Source: a virus
IMG/VR virus record: IMGVR_UViG_3300020195_000009
Coordinates: 1 to 64,000 of that record
DNA length: 64,000 nucleotides
Strand: one strand, 5' to 3'
Part shown: positions 20,921 to 28,599 of the stretch, piece after piece
How positions within the stretch are numbered: position 1 is the first letter of the stretch
Layout of the letters: every line of letters begins with the position of its first letter
Program-made: the position numbers and the translations under genes
Notes under the pieces: generated by a model
What the model saw: only the letters and a program-made list of their open reading frames with translations
The model's database searches: none
Told to the model about the DNA's origin: nothing

Positions 20921-21100
20921 GCTGTTGACTTCGTGAACCGTCGGGCAGTTGCCGTCGGGGAGGTGCTCGTCCGAGACCAGCGTACCCATCTGCTGGGTCA
21001 CCTTGCTGATTTCGTTGCAGTCGTGATCCCGACGGTTGATGACCTCGTGGACCACCTTTCCGTCTGGCTTGAAGGTGACCTTGTATTCCATCGATTCCAT
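20915..21100 (-). CDS. DUF2997 family small protein
   Basis: The product has 61 residues. MESMEYKVTFKPDGKVVHEV is the two-strand pattern ExxVxxxPDGxVxxEV of DUF2997, followed by a Cys region (HDCNEISKVTQQMG; GNCPTVHEV). Members usually accompany DUF1257 and Ycf46-like proteins in cyanobacteria and phages, and their role is unknown. An ATG at residue 4 is a possible later start. Confidence 0.75.
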   Translation of the reverse strand: MESMEYKVTFKPDGKVVHEVINRRDHDCNEISKVTQQMGTLVSDEHLPDGNCPTVHEVNSG

Positions 21101-21140
21101 CAGAAATGCTCCTTATGGTCCCCCGAAGTCCAGGGCTCCC

Positions 21141-21776
21141 TTACTCTACACCGTTTCCCCCGAAACGAACAGTAGCTCCTCGTTTGACGACGACAACCCC
21201 TTCTTCGGGAGCTTCGGCGCCTTTCGGGCCAGCCCATGGGTCTTTGGGTGGCGTCGGAGAAGATCCTGACAACATTCTACCACTTTGGCTCGGAGTGTTC
21301 AGAGCTAGAAGTTGAGGCGTTAGCCTCACTGGCTCCTTTTTTTGTGGATCCTCGGTTGAAACATGAGCCTGAGGTTGGGGTTTTGGGGGACTCTCCGGTA
21401 CCATTTCGATCGGAGGTGGGGCTTCTTCCACCGGGAGACTCATGATCGGAATGGGAACCGAGACCGCAGGCTCCACGAGGTCTCGTGGGTCCATCCACGC
21501 AGATTGCCCTCTTACCGTAGGCAGGGGCCCAGGGTCAAACATCTTGAATTGTTTGCCTTGGATCTGCGAAAACCTTGGGTCAGAGGGATCCATTCGAGGG
21601 ACTTCCGAAAAGAGCCGCTTCTCCCAGGTCATCACCCGCTGGTCGAACTTGCTGGTACCATGCTGAGACCGGGTACATTCGGGTTGAACGCACCGATCAC
21701 AAAACTGCAACTTGAAGTCCTCGTAAGGGACCTGTTGATTGTTGCACTCCCCGAGCTGGTCCAGACGCCTGACCAT
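21141..21776 (-). CDS. Hypothetical Pro-rich protein with N-terminal Cys motif
   Basis: The product has 211 residues. The N-terminus has FCDRCVQPECTRS (C-x2-C-x4-C, about 25-37), a potential metal site. Residues about 100-170 are a Pro/Glu-rich low-complexity linker (EEAPPPIEMVPESPPKP). The C-terminus is Gly/Val-rich. It is directly downstream of the polymerase gene. No family is assigned. A disordered adaptor is plausible but unproved. Confidence 0.55.
   Translation of the reverse strand: MVRRLDQLGECNNQQVPYEDFKLQFCDRCVQPECTRSQHGTSKFDQRVMTWEKRLFSEVPRMDPSDPRFSQIQGKQFKMFDPGPLPTVRGQSAWMDPRDLVEPAVSVPIPIMSLPVEEAPPPIEMVPESPPKPQPQAHVSTEDPQKKEPVRLTPQLLALNTPSQSGRMLSGSSPTPPKDPWAGPKGAEAPEEGVVVVKRGATVRFGGNGVE
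21147..21154 (-). promoter_or_regulatory. ACGGTGTA element upstream of the DUF2997-DUF1257 pair
   Basis: Minus-strand AAACGGTGTAGAGTAAG overlaps the end of the Pro-rich gene and lies about 46 bases before the DUF2997 ATG at 21100. Confidence 0.45.
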
Positions 21777-21801
21777 CTATCTTACCGATCTCATAAAGAA
21801 A

Positions 21802-24800
21802 CTAGAGCCCATGGTCACGCAACCTACGGGCAAATTCTTCGGGATTGATACGAATCCCCAGGTTAGGGTCGATGAGGGTCTCGTTCGTCTGCCCACATAC
21901 AAGGTGAAGAATTTTGCAGCTCCCCACATCCAAAAGGTTGATGCAGACCCCTGCAACCTGTCGAATAGAGAGGAGGGTGGTGACAGGAAGCTGGTAGGTG
22001 AAGACCTCTAGTTTCCCGTTACCGTTCGTTTTCCCATTCACTTGAGGGGTTGGTGGGGCTGGAGTCGCTTGCACGGGAGCCGCAACCGCTGGGGTTGTAG
22101 GTAGAACCGGAGCCGGAGTCTCCGGTCCCTTTGGAGTGATTGAGGTTGAGACGGGGGCAGCTACGGGCACCGGAGGAAGAGGAGCTACGGCTTGAGACTC
22201 CTCGCCTTCAAGTTGGGGCATGTAGTCAGGGCGTAGGTGACCTTCGAGCCACTCAGGTACCTTCTGGTAAACCTTGTCCCCAATGCGAACCTCGGTGGCC
22301 TTGAGGGGCTTCTCACCCTCTTTCGGGGGCCGAAGCTCCCCCTTCATGATTTTCTTGTAGTCGTACTTGGCGTCCCATGTCGTGTCGATGAGGGCTTCTA
22401 CTTCCAGCTCAACCTCCCAACGAATCAACCGACCGGGGAGCGTCATCAACCTGTCGATGACAGGCATCGCCTTTTGAAGGATGTGGTGCTTGACCTCGAA
22501 CACGATTTCGTCGTGAACCGTCATGAGCATCCGAATGAGATCCTGTTGCATCCACCCAAGGCGGTAGAACTCCTTGTGTAGGAGAACTAGCGCCATTTTC
22601 ATGATGTCGGCGCCGGCCCCTTGAATCGGGTAGTTGATTGACCAACGCTCGGCTGCTCCAACGAGGGGCTTGTCCTCGCTGTCGATCTCTGGGATGTAAA
22701 TCCACCGACCGAAGGGGGTCTTGATGCCCTTTTTGGCGTGAACGTAAGCCTTTTGCTCTTTCACCCACTTGGTGAAGATGGGCATGGCTTTGTCGAAGTT
22801 GGCCTTCCTTCGAGCCCCTTCCTGCTGGCTGCACCCGGTTGCACGCATAATCGCCTGTGCTCCACCTCCGTACACGAGGGAGAAGTTGGCGATCTTGCCT
22901 TGCTGACGCTCTTGCTTGGTGATTTCAGCCTTGTTGAAGAAGGCTCGGGCCGTGATGCTGTGGAGGTCTCCGGTACCTTCCTTGAACTCCTTGATCCAAA
23001 CCGGCTCTTTTGAGAGGTTGGTGACGATGCGTAGCTCTTCGCCAGCAAAGTCCACCTTGACCATCGTGAAGCCTTCCCGAGCTTTGAAGGCTTGTCGGAG
23101 AGCGGTCGCTACCTTGGGCTTCTTCTCGTCGTATGTCCCAGGGATCCCGTGAGGAGGGAACCCGCAGAAGCCATGCTCAGGCTTACCGCCTGGCGCTGAG
23201 ATACGACCTGTAGCAGCTCCGTGCTGCTTGAACTGGAGCCTAGCTTCATTGTTCGAGTCGCAGTTCGCGACCATAGATTCAAGGTAGGTTCCGATGACCT
23301 TCTCGACCTGTCGGTACTTGACGATGACGAGGAGAACCGAGTTGACCTTGGCATCCCCCTCAACGAGCTTCTCCAGAGTGTCTGCGTCGGTCTTGAACCA
23401 TCCGGACTTCTCGTTTCGCTCCGGCTTGGGGGTGATGTTGAGACCGTTCGGGCTGTCGAAGAGGAACTCCGAAAGCTGCTGTGGGGACTGAGGGTCGAAC
23501 CCATGAAAGCCGTGCTGGTCGGCAAGAGCTACGATTTGCTCCCGATACCCATCCGCTTCCTTTCGGGCGGTCTCAAAGAGAGACTTAACGTAGGGAATGT
23601 CGAGGTAGACTCGGTTCCGTTCCATGCCTCGAAGGGCCTGAGCCGTCTGTTTCTCCAGACGGTAGGTGCTGGCGTAGAGCGGATCCCGAGCAAGAAGAAT
23701 AAGGGCTGGGTTGTCGCAGTGAAGGTACGTGCAGATGGCGTCCGAACAGGCGTAGCGAAGACCCTCTTCTGGGTGAAGGCTTGCGAACTGAATCTCCCGC
23801 CTTGCCCCACGTGAGGTGACAAACAGCTCTTTTAGCTCGATCATCTCGTAGGGGATCGACATACCCCGTTCATCTTTGATCGGCCCGTTGGGGCCTTGAA
23901 CGAACAACGTCTTCTCAGATTTGGTCTTGAGGCTCAGGTTCTTGTCGTTCGTGTACTTGCAATAGTAGAGAAGAAGCCCGTCCTCATGGGATTCTGGGTG
24001 CCAGAAGTCGATCCCTGTCACCGGATAGAGCATCTCCTGGTCGAACTTGGCGTTCCAGAAGAACAGTTTGACCTTGCCCTGCTCTTTGATGAGTGGGCTT
24101 CCAAGCGGGTCGTTCTTGAACCCCTCCTCCGTGAGAACAGGTTGCGCTGCCCTGCAAAGGCGCTGAATGGCCCTACCCGCACCCACGATGTCAACGTTGA
24201 CGGACTCTTCCGCTACGTGACGAACCGGGCAGTAGTACCCGGTTTTACCATCGGGGCTGAGGCAGTAGCCGACGATCTTGTGAACCGTTTGAGGGATCCG
24301 CTCAGGTCGAGCTGTACCCTCATCCCAATACTCCTCGAACACCTCACGGATGTCTTCGGGACGACGCCAGTAAACCCTGGTGTCGAGGCCCTGAGTTTCA
24401 AGATCGAGAGCGCACTTGCCGGATTTGAGAGCCGCATCCACGACTTCGTTGAGTTGCTCGACGCTCTTGATGAGGATGAACTCGTGGTACTTCATCCACG
24501 GCTTGATGATGTCTGGGACCTCGCGTTGCTGACGAAGCCCCATGTCGGCCATGTAGCTAGCCGCATCGGCACCCTCATCGCCTCCAGCCCCCCCGCCAAA
24601 CATGTCGTCATCTGAACTCTCTACGCTTGGAGCCGGAGAGAGTTGAATTGGGGCTTCATCATCAGACGGGTCCGGGGGCTCTTCCAAGACAACGGGAGCC
24701 AACCCCACCACGAGGTCGAGTGGTGAGTCTTCCTCCTCGGGTACCTCCTCGGAGGCCTCGAAGCGCTTGAGGATCTCTTCGATGGGTGTGGGGGTGATCT

Positions 24801-24870
24801 CTTCCTCTCCCGCCCAATCAGCGAGGCCCAGCACTTCCCCCAAGGGCTCGAAATCGCTATTGTTCGGCAT
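21802..24870 (-). CDS. polA: DNA polymerase I (family A) with 3'-5' exonuclease and C-terminal extension
   Basis: The product has 1022 residues from the ATG at 24870 (a TTG lies one codon earlier). Residues 1-120 are acidic and probably disordered. The 3'-5' exonuclease follows with ALDLETQGLD (about 154-163), NAKFD (273-277) and YACSD. The polymerase has motif A KVDFAGEELR (Asp 607), motif B RQQGKIANFSLVYGG (R655, K659, F663, Y667) and motif C VHDEIVFE (HDE 786-788). All catalytic residues are present. No 5' nuclease domain. About 130 residues after the core form a Pro/Ala linker and a small domain (LEVFTYQLPVTTLL ... GIRINPEEFARRL) that I do not recognise. A GGGTGTA lies 18 bases before the start. 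Confidence 0.93.
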   Translation of the reverse strand: MPNNSDFEPLGEVLGLADWAGEEEITPTPIEEILKRFEASEEVPEEEDSPLDLVVGLAPVVLEEPPDPSDDEAPIQLSPAPSVESSDDDMFGGGAGGDEGADAASYMADMGLRQQREVPDIIKPWMKYHEFILIKSVEQLNEVVDAALKSGKCALDLETQGLDTRVYWRRPEDIREVFEEYWDEGTARPERIPQTVHKIVGYCLSPDGKTGYYCPVRHVAEESVNVDIVGAGRAIQRLCRAAQPVLTEEGFKNDPLGSPLIKEQGKVKLFFWNAKFDQEMLYPVTGIDFWHPESHEDGLLLYYCKYTNDKNLSLKTKSEKTLFVQGPNGPIKDERGMSIPYEMIELKELFVTSRGARREIQFASLHPEEGLRYACSDAICTYLHCDNPALILLARDPLYASTYRLEKQTAQALRGMERNRVYLDIPYVKSLFETARKEADGYREQIVALADQHGFHGFDPQSPQQLSEFLFDSPNGLNITPKPERNEKSGWFKTDADTLEKLVEGDAKVNSVLLVIVKYRQVEKVIGTYLESMVANCDSNNEARLQFKQHGAATGRISAPGGKPEHGFCGFPPHGIPGTYDEKKPKVATALRQAFKAREGFTMVKVDFAGEELRIVTNLSKEPVWIKEFKEGTGDLHSITARAFFNKAEITKQERQQGKIANFSLVYGGGAQAIMRATGCSQQEGARRKANFDKAMPIFTKWVKEQKAYVHAKKGIKTPFGRWIYIPEIDSEDKPLVGAAERWSINYPIQGAGADIMKMALVLLHKEFYRLGWMQQDLIRMLMTVHDEIVFEVKHHILQKAMPVIDRLMTLPGRLIRWEVELEVEALIDTTWDAKYDYKKIMKGELRPPKEGEKPLKATEVRIGDKVYQKVPEWLEGHLRPDYMPQLEGEESQAVAPLPPVPVAAPVSTSITPKGPETPAPVLPTTPAVAAPVQATPAPPTPQVNGKTNGNGKLEVFTYQLPVTTLLSIRQVAGVCINLLDVGSCKILHLVCGQTNETLIDPNLGIRINPEEFARRLRDHGL

Positions 24871-25291
24871 CAATCACCACAACTGTATACACCCCCTGCC
24901 GCCAGAACTGGACCAGCTCCGCAACCAAACGTCGAGCATTTGGGTCTTCGATGCCAGAGGGCTCAAAGCACCATGGCATCTTAGTGGCCGTTGGGACGCA
25001 CTCCTTAGGTCGATAGAAAGGGCAGGGATCTCGTCTCTCACACACACGATTGTCAACAGGCAACTTTCGCAGAGCCCCATCGGGGGGGATCCCAAGAGCC
25101 TTCACAAGGGGTGAAGTCCACCCCGCCAGAGCATGATCCATGACCGCTTTCTGGACCTTTGTAAGCAAGCTCATTGCGGGGACCTCTTGGGCCGGAGCCC
25201 ACGTGTCTTCCCACCGATCCCCGTACTGGTAGATGAGGTACAACTCCAAGTCCCCCAGCTCAGAGGTCTTGATTTTTAGGCGTCTAGGCAC
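24857..25291 (-). CDS. Hypothetical protein with four-Cys cluster
   Basis: The product has 144 residues from GTG 25291, overlapping the previous stop. After a helical half comes VCERRDPCPFYRPKEC and PWCFEP (C-x5-C-x7-C-x9-C, about 90-115), a possible Zn or Fe-S site. The C-terminus LVAELVQFWRQGVYTVVVID is helix plus strand. It overlaps the polymerase start by 14 bases, so the two are probably co-translated. Confidence 0.6.
   Translation of the reverse strand: MPRRLKIKTSELGDLELYLIYQYGDRWEDTWAPAQEVPAMSLLTKVQKAVMDHALAGWTSPLVKALGIPPDGALRKLPVDNRVCERRDPCPFYRPKECVPTATKMPWCFEPSGIEDPNARRLVAELVQFWRQGVYTVVVIDAEQ
24888..24895 (-). promoter_or_regulatory. GGGTGTA element before the DNA polymerase gene
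   Basis: Minus-strand GGGGTGTATACAG, within the end of the upstream gene, lies 17 bases before the polymerase ATG. It is a one-mismatch copy of the CGGTGTA element. Confidence 0.35.
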
Positions 25292-25937
25292 CTCGGATCT
25301 TCTCGCCGATCTTGTCCAAGAGGAGCTGTGTTCGTTTGCGGGCCTCTCCTGTTGCGATCAGCCTATTTTGAACATCATGGTGAAGGTGGTCGAGAAGTTT
25401 GCCGACGACAAGAAATCCCTTCATCTCGAAGTGGGGCTTCGCTTGCCTCAGTCGGCTCTCACACACGGCAAGTAGATCGAGAAGATCGTGTTCCTCCTCC
25501 GTGGGCCCACTCTTCTTGGACTTCCAGTCCGGAGCCGGCCCCTCGGGGGTGATGATGCCGTACGCTTTCTCCAACCCGAGAAGAACTTGGGTGAACTTGG
25601 CGTCCGTCTCCCCCGTGTACTTCTTCCAAAGAGCGAAGATGTCCCATCTCTCTTGGCATACGAAACACCAGACGTGGGACGGGGATCTTGCGCTTTCTGG
25701 GTACACCCTAGCGGAAGGATCCGCGTCCTTACCATGAAAAGGACAGGAGACCTGCTCTTCGTTGGAAGACCCCGAATACCGTAGCGTGGCTCCAAACCGT
25801 CGAAGCAAATCGTGAGCTGATACACTTACCTTGAGGGTTTCGGCCCGTTGCTTGACCCACTCACGGTAGGCGTCGTTGCGTTCGGCATCCCGCAGGGCCT
25901 CCTTGTAGTTGTCTCCAAATCCGTCATCGCGAGCCAT
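25284..25937 (-). CDS. Stand-alone primase CHC2-type zinc-binding domain protein
   Basis: The product has 217 residues. The DnaG zinc-domain pattern is visible: SCPFHGKDADPSARVYP (Cys 65, His 68) and HVWCFVCQERWDIFALW (Cys 91, Cys 94). DnaG TOPRIM catalytic motifs are absent and the remainder is helical (HDLLDLLAVCESRLRQ). It probably recognises primer initiation sites together with a separate catalytic subunit not seen here, or acts as a helicase-associated factor. It overlaps the next upstream gene by TAATG and sits between the helicase and polymerase genes. Confidence 0.78.
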   Translation of the reverse strand: MARDDGFGDNYKEALRDAERNDAYREWVKQRAETLKVSVSAHDLLRRFGATLRYSGSSNEEQVSCPFHGKDADPSARVYPESARSPSHVWCFVCQERWDIFALWKKYTGETDAKFTQVLLGLEKAYGIITPEGPAPDWKSKKSGPTEEEHDLLDLLAVCESRLRQAKPHFEMKGFLVVGKLLDHLHHDVQNRLIATGEARKRTQLLLDKIGEKIRGA

Positions 25938-26155
25938 TACAGTTCATCCCAATCGTCTGGGAGTTCAGAGGGTACCCCAGCGATGATCTGGCTTCGGATG
26001 ATCATGCACTCACACGATGTGTAAAGAGTCGAAGCGTAGAACGTGCTGGCATATGGGTTTTGAAAGACTGAAACGAGGTCGCCCTGCTTGTGGACAACCC
26101 GCACCCCAGTCCCACCGCACGCAAAACACCCCGTTGAAAATGTCGTGGAGGACAT
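25937..26155 (-). CDS. Small protein with CxxCGGTG zinc half-motif
   Basis: The product has 72 residues. CFACGGTGVRVVHKQGD (about 10-26) and SCECMIIRS (about 47-55) give four Cys in the style of one DnaJ zinc centre. A closely similar arrangement (CPVCHGVG ... VHKGG ... CWC) opens the gene at 27639-28571. It probably binds helicase or DNA, but this is inferred from position only. It begins 3 bases after the helicase stop, and a CGGTGTA element spans that stop. Confidence 0.6.
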   Translation of the reverse strand: MSSTTFSTGCFACGGTGVRVVHKQGDLVSVFQNPYASTFYASTLYTSCECMIIRSQIIAGVPSELPDDWDEL

Positions 26156-26157
26156 GC

Positions 26158-27642
26158 TTACACCGAGAACATCCCCTCTACCGATTTCTCGATAGAGTGA
26201 GCCACGTTACGGTGATCTTCGAGACTCATACCCTTGTCACTACTCGTCCCAGCAAACTGGTCACGGTTGTAGATGCTCCTTGTCTTCCAGTCGACACCAG
26301 CCACGAAGGGGGCGAAGAACTGCCCATCTCTTCGTTTTAGGCAGTCGAAGAGTGTCGTCCCAGCAGTCCGGTGCTCATCATTCAGGTACGTCGTTGTAAC
26401 GACGTCAGCACTCCGCTCAGCCTCGTTGGCGTAGCTGAGGGCTCGGAGCTTGTAGCGACCTTCGGACTTGTCTGCATAATCCTTACCGTCACGGTTGATC
26501 TGGAAGAGCAGGAGAACAGCTACTTTCTCACCGTGGTTGAAGTGCAACGCAAGCTTCTTTGAGTCACGAATGACCGAGTTCAACTCGATCGTGTAGTCCT
26601 TGCCACGCTTCTTTCGACGGGGCTCTACGAGGCCACCGTGGTCGATGATGAGCAGGTGGATCTCGTTCTTCTGGTGAGCAAGCTCCGCTTGCATCTTGAT
26701 GTCGTCAGGGGTGACGTCATCATCGGGACTCCAAACGTCGAAGGACCCGTACTCAGGGTTGTTGACGAAGTCGTCGATCACAATCTTGTAGAACTGCTCT
26801 TCCGCCGCTGTCAGAGTGCCCGCACAAATCTTGTCGTACTCAAGAGGATCGTAACCCAGGGCCTTAAACCTTGGGTTCGCCGAGTGGAGGGCGTAGATCA
26901 TCTGCCGTAGTTGCTCGTACGGCATCTCCAGCGTTATGTAGTAGACGTTGGAGCGGTAGCGGGTAACCAGATTGTACGCCCAATTGAGGGCAAAGGTAGT
27001 TTTCAGCTCACCTGTGAATGCAGCATGCAACCAAAGTTCACCCTTCTTGACTCCTCGGATGATCTTGTCGATGTCGTTGAGCCCGCAGAACTTACCCCAG
27101 GCGAGCCCCTTGTTGGCCTTGGCCTCCTGGTACTGATCCCAAACGTCTTGCCCGTCTTCACGGAGGTTTCCTTGAAGGCGTGTGTTGTGCTGGTAGACCA
27201 GAAGCTTGTGGGCATTCTGGGAGAAGTGAAGGACGCCCTCACGAAGCCCCTGCTTCTTCTCCTTGTCAATGACAAGACCCTTGGCGATGATTTCTTGAGC
27301 TTCTTTTAGAAGCGTGATGGCCTTGATCTTGTTCTGCTCTTCGACCGTGGAAGAGAGCAGGTGGGAGTAATTTGTACGGATGTAAGGCTTCGCACCGTCG
27401 AAGTCCTTGATTCTTTCGGAAACCTCCTGGTCCCGACGGGTCTCGAAGTAGTCCGAGATGGTCTGCCGAGCTGGGATCTCCAACCGCTGCTGGAAGAAGT
27501 TGAGAATGAACTCGTAGATGCGTTGGTCGGCTGGCTGCGTCCACTCGACGTGGGCAGCAATGAGCTTTTGAAAATTGCCGATGAGGTTCTCTTGAGAGAC
27601 CCCACCATCCACATCGATGACCGAACGAAGAAGGCCTTTCAT
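26158..27642 (-). CDS. DnaB-like replicative helicase (RecA-fold) with unusual P-loop
   Basis: The product has 494 residues. The N-terminal 150 residues are helical as in DnaB N-domains. The motor begins with FCGLNDIDKIIRGVKKGE. The P-loop reads AAFTGELKTTFALNWAY (about 207-223), lacking the usual G before K. Then come YYITLEMPYEQLR (motif 1a), LLIIDHGGLV (Walker B, about 330-339), VAVLLLFQINRDG (motif 3) and SYANEAERSADVV (motif 4). It unwinds the fork. It overlaps the upstream gene by ATGA and groups with primase zinc-domain and polymerase genes. Confidence 0.82.
   Translation of the reverse strand: MKGLLRSVIDVDGGVSQENLIGNFQKLIAAHVEWTQPADQRIYEFILNFFQQRLEIPARQTISDYFETRRDQEVSERIKDFDGAKPYIRTNYSHLLSSTVEEQNKIKAITLLKEAQEIIAKGLVIDKEKKQGLREGVLHFSQNAHKLLVYQHNTRLQGNLREDGQDVWDQYQEAKANKGLAWGKFCGLNDIDKIIRGVKKGELWLHAAFTGELKTTFALNWAYNLVTRYRSNVYYITLEMPYEQLRQMIYALHSANPRFKALGYDPLEYDKICAGTLTAAEEQFYKIVIDDFVNNPEYGSFDVWSPDDDVTPDDIKMQAELAHQKNEIHLLIIDHGGLVEPRRKKRGKDYTIELNSVIRDSKKLALHFNHGEKVAVLLLFQINRDGKDYADKSEGRYKLRALSYANEAERSADVVTTTYLNDEHRTAGTTLFDCLKRRDGQFFAPFVAGVDWKTRSIYNRDQFAGTSSDKGMSLEDHRNVAHSIEKSVEGMFSV
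26159..26166 (-). promoter_or_regulatory. TCGGTGTA element at the helicase stop
   Basis: The helicase's last codons TTC TCG GTG TAA contain TCGGTGTA, and the next ATG (26155) follows 3 bases later. If this is a promoter, transcription would have to start within or next to the initiation codon. Confidence 0.3.
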
Positions 27643-28571
27643 CCGAGTGGCCCCCCGCCTTGTTTCTTCTTCCCGTACTTGTTCTTGGGGTAACCCGGCC
27701 CTGAAAGGACGGAATCACGCTCTGAAGGCTGGTGCGCATCGGAATCCACATGGGATGGTCGATCCGAAATGGGCGCACGGGGAGCTTTGCGGACTACAGC
27801 GACGGGCTCTTCGTCGTCCTTGTCAATGGTCATCCCTGGCTCTTCCCGAGGTCTTGCACCCACTACCCCTCGGTACTCAACCTGACCGGAACGTTCTTTC
27901 ACGAGATCGATAACTTCAAACTTGCCTTGAATGTAATCCCCGACGTCACGGCTCCACGTGTAGTGACCTTCACCAAATGGGCTGTCAGGCTCTTCTACGA
28001 GCCAGGTGGGCAGATTCAACGACTGCCGGACCATCAACGCCTCTTTGAGGATGCCCCCCATGGCCTGGTTCTTCCAACCAAGAAACCCGAGGCGAATGAT
28101 GGCAAGATGGTACGTTGAACCTATGAGATCCTCAACCGTGTTGTAGGTGGCGACCTCATCCCGTTGCTTTCGGGTACGTGATGTCACGGACTCTCTACCA
28201 AACCAGACGTTCTTGAGTTTCTCGTCGGTGATAATTTGAAAGTTGAACCCCTCCACCTTCACCGTGCCCCACTTGGCGATGAACGTCCACTTGAAGTGGC
28301 AGAGTAGGTCTGTCCACCAACCCTTCAAAAGAAGGTTGATCCTGGTCTTGTCGACGACCGGGGGGCCCCCATGTTCGACGTGGGGTATATAGAGCGGGCT
28401 ATCATCACGGGCCGGCTTGGCTTGCGCAAGTTCAGGCCCAAGCTTGGCGATCACCCTCTTGTTGTAGAGGCACCAGCACTCCTGCATCTTGGCCTCACCG
28501 CCCTTATGGACGATGATGTTCCCAACCCCGTGGCACACGGGGCAGTCCTTGTTGGCTGCGACAGGTCCCAT
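27639..28571 (-). CDS. Hypothetical replication-region protein with zinc motif
   Basis: The product has 310 residues from ATG 28571 (MGPVAANKDCPVCHGVG). The frame stays open to 28808, but the upstream part overlaps the SNF2 gene. The zinc motif CPVCHGVG ... ECWCL lies at about 10-35. The next 200 residues contain KWTFIAKWGTVKVEGF, then NVWFGRESVTSRTRKQRDE and DLIGSTYHLAIIRLGFL, which look like an alpha/beta domain. The C-terminus is Lys/Pro-rich. Position directly before the helicase suggests a loader or SSB-like partner, without sequence proof. Confidence 0.6.
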   Translation of the reverse strand: MGPVAANKDCPVCHGVGNIIVHKGGEAKMQECWCLYNKRVIAKLGPELAQAKPARDDSPLYIPHVEHGGPPVVDKTRINLLLKGWWTDLLCHFKWTFIAKWGTVKVEGFNFQIITDEKLKNVWFGRESVTSRTRKQRDEVATYNTVEDLIGSTYHLAIIRLGFLGWKNQAMGGILKEALMVRQSLNLPTWLVEEPDSPFGEGHYTWSRDVGDYIQGKFEVIDLVKERSGQVEYRGVVGARPREEPGMTIDKDDEEPVAVVRKAPRAPISDRPSHVDSDAHQPSERDSVLSGPGYPKNKYGKKKQGGGPLG

Positions 28572-28583
28572 CCCGAGGGGATC

Positions 28584-28591
28584 TACACCGG
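28584..28591 (-). promoter_or_regulatory. CCGGTGTA element between the SNF2 helicase and zinc-motif genes
   Basis: Minus-strand GAGCCGGTGTAGATC lies 8 bases after the SNF2 stop at 28600 and 12 bases before the ATG at 28571. Confidence 0.45.
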
Positions 28592-28599
28592 CTCCTAAG

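Noticed and set aside
21802-24870. Intein in the DNA polymerase gene
   Set aside because: The polymerase and exonuclease motifs follow at normal spacing, and no intein splice motifs are seen. The extra length is at the two ends.
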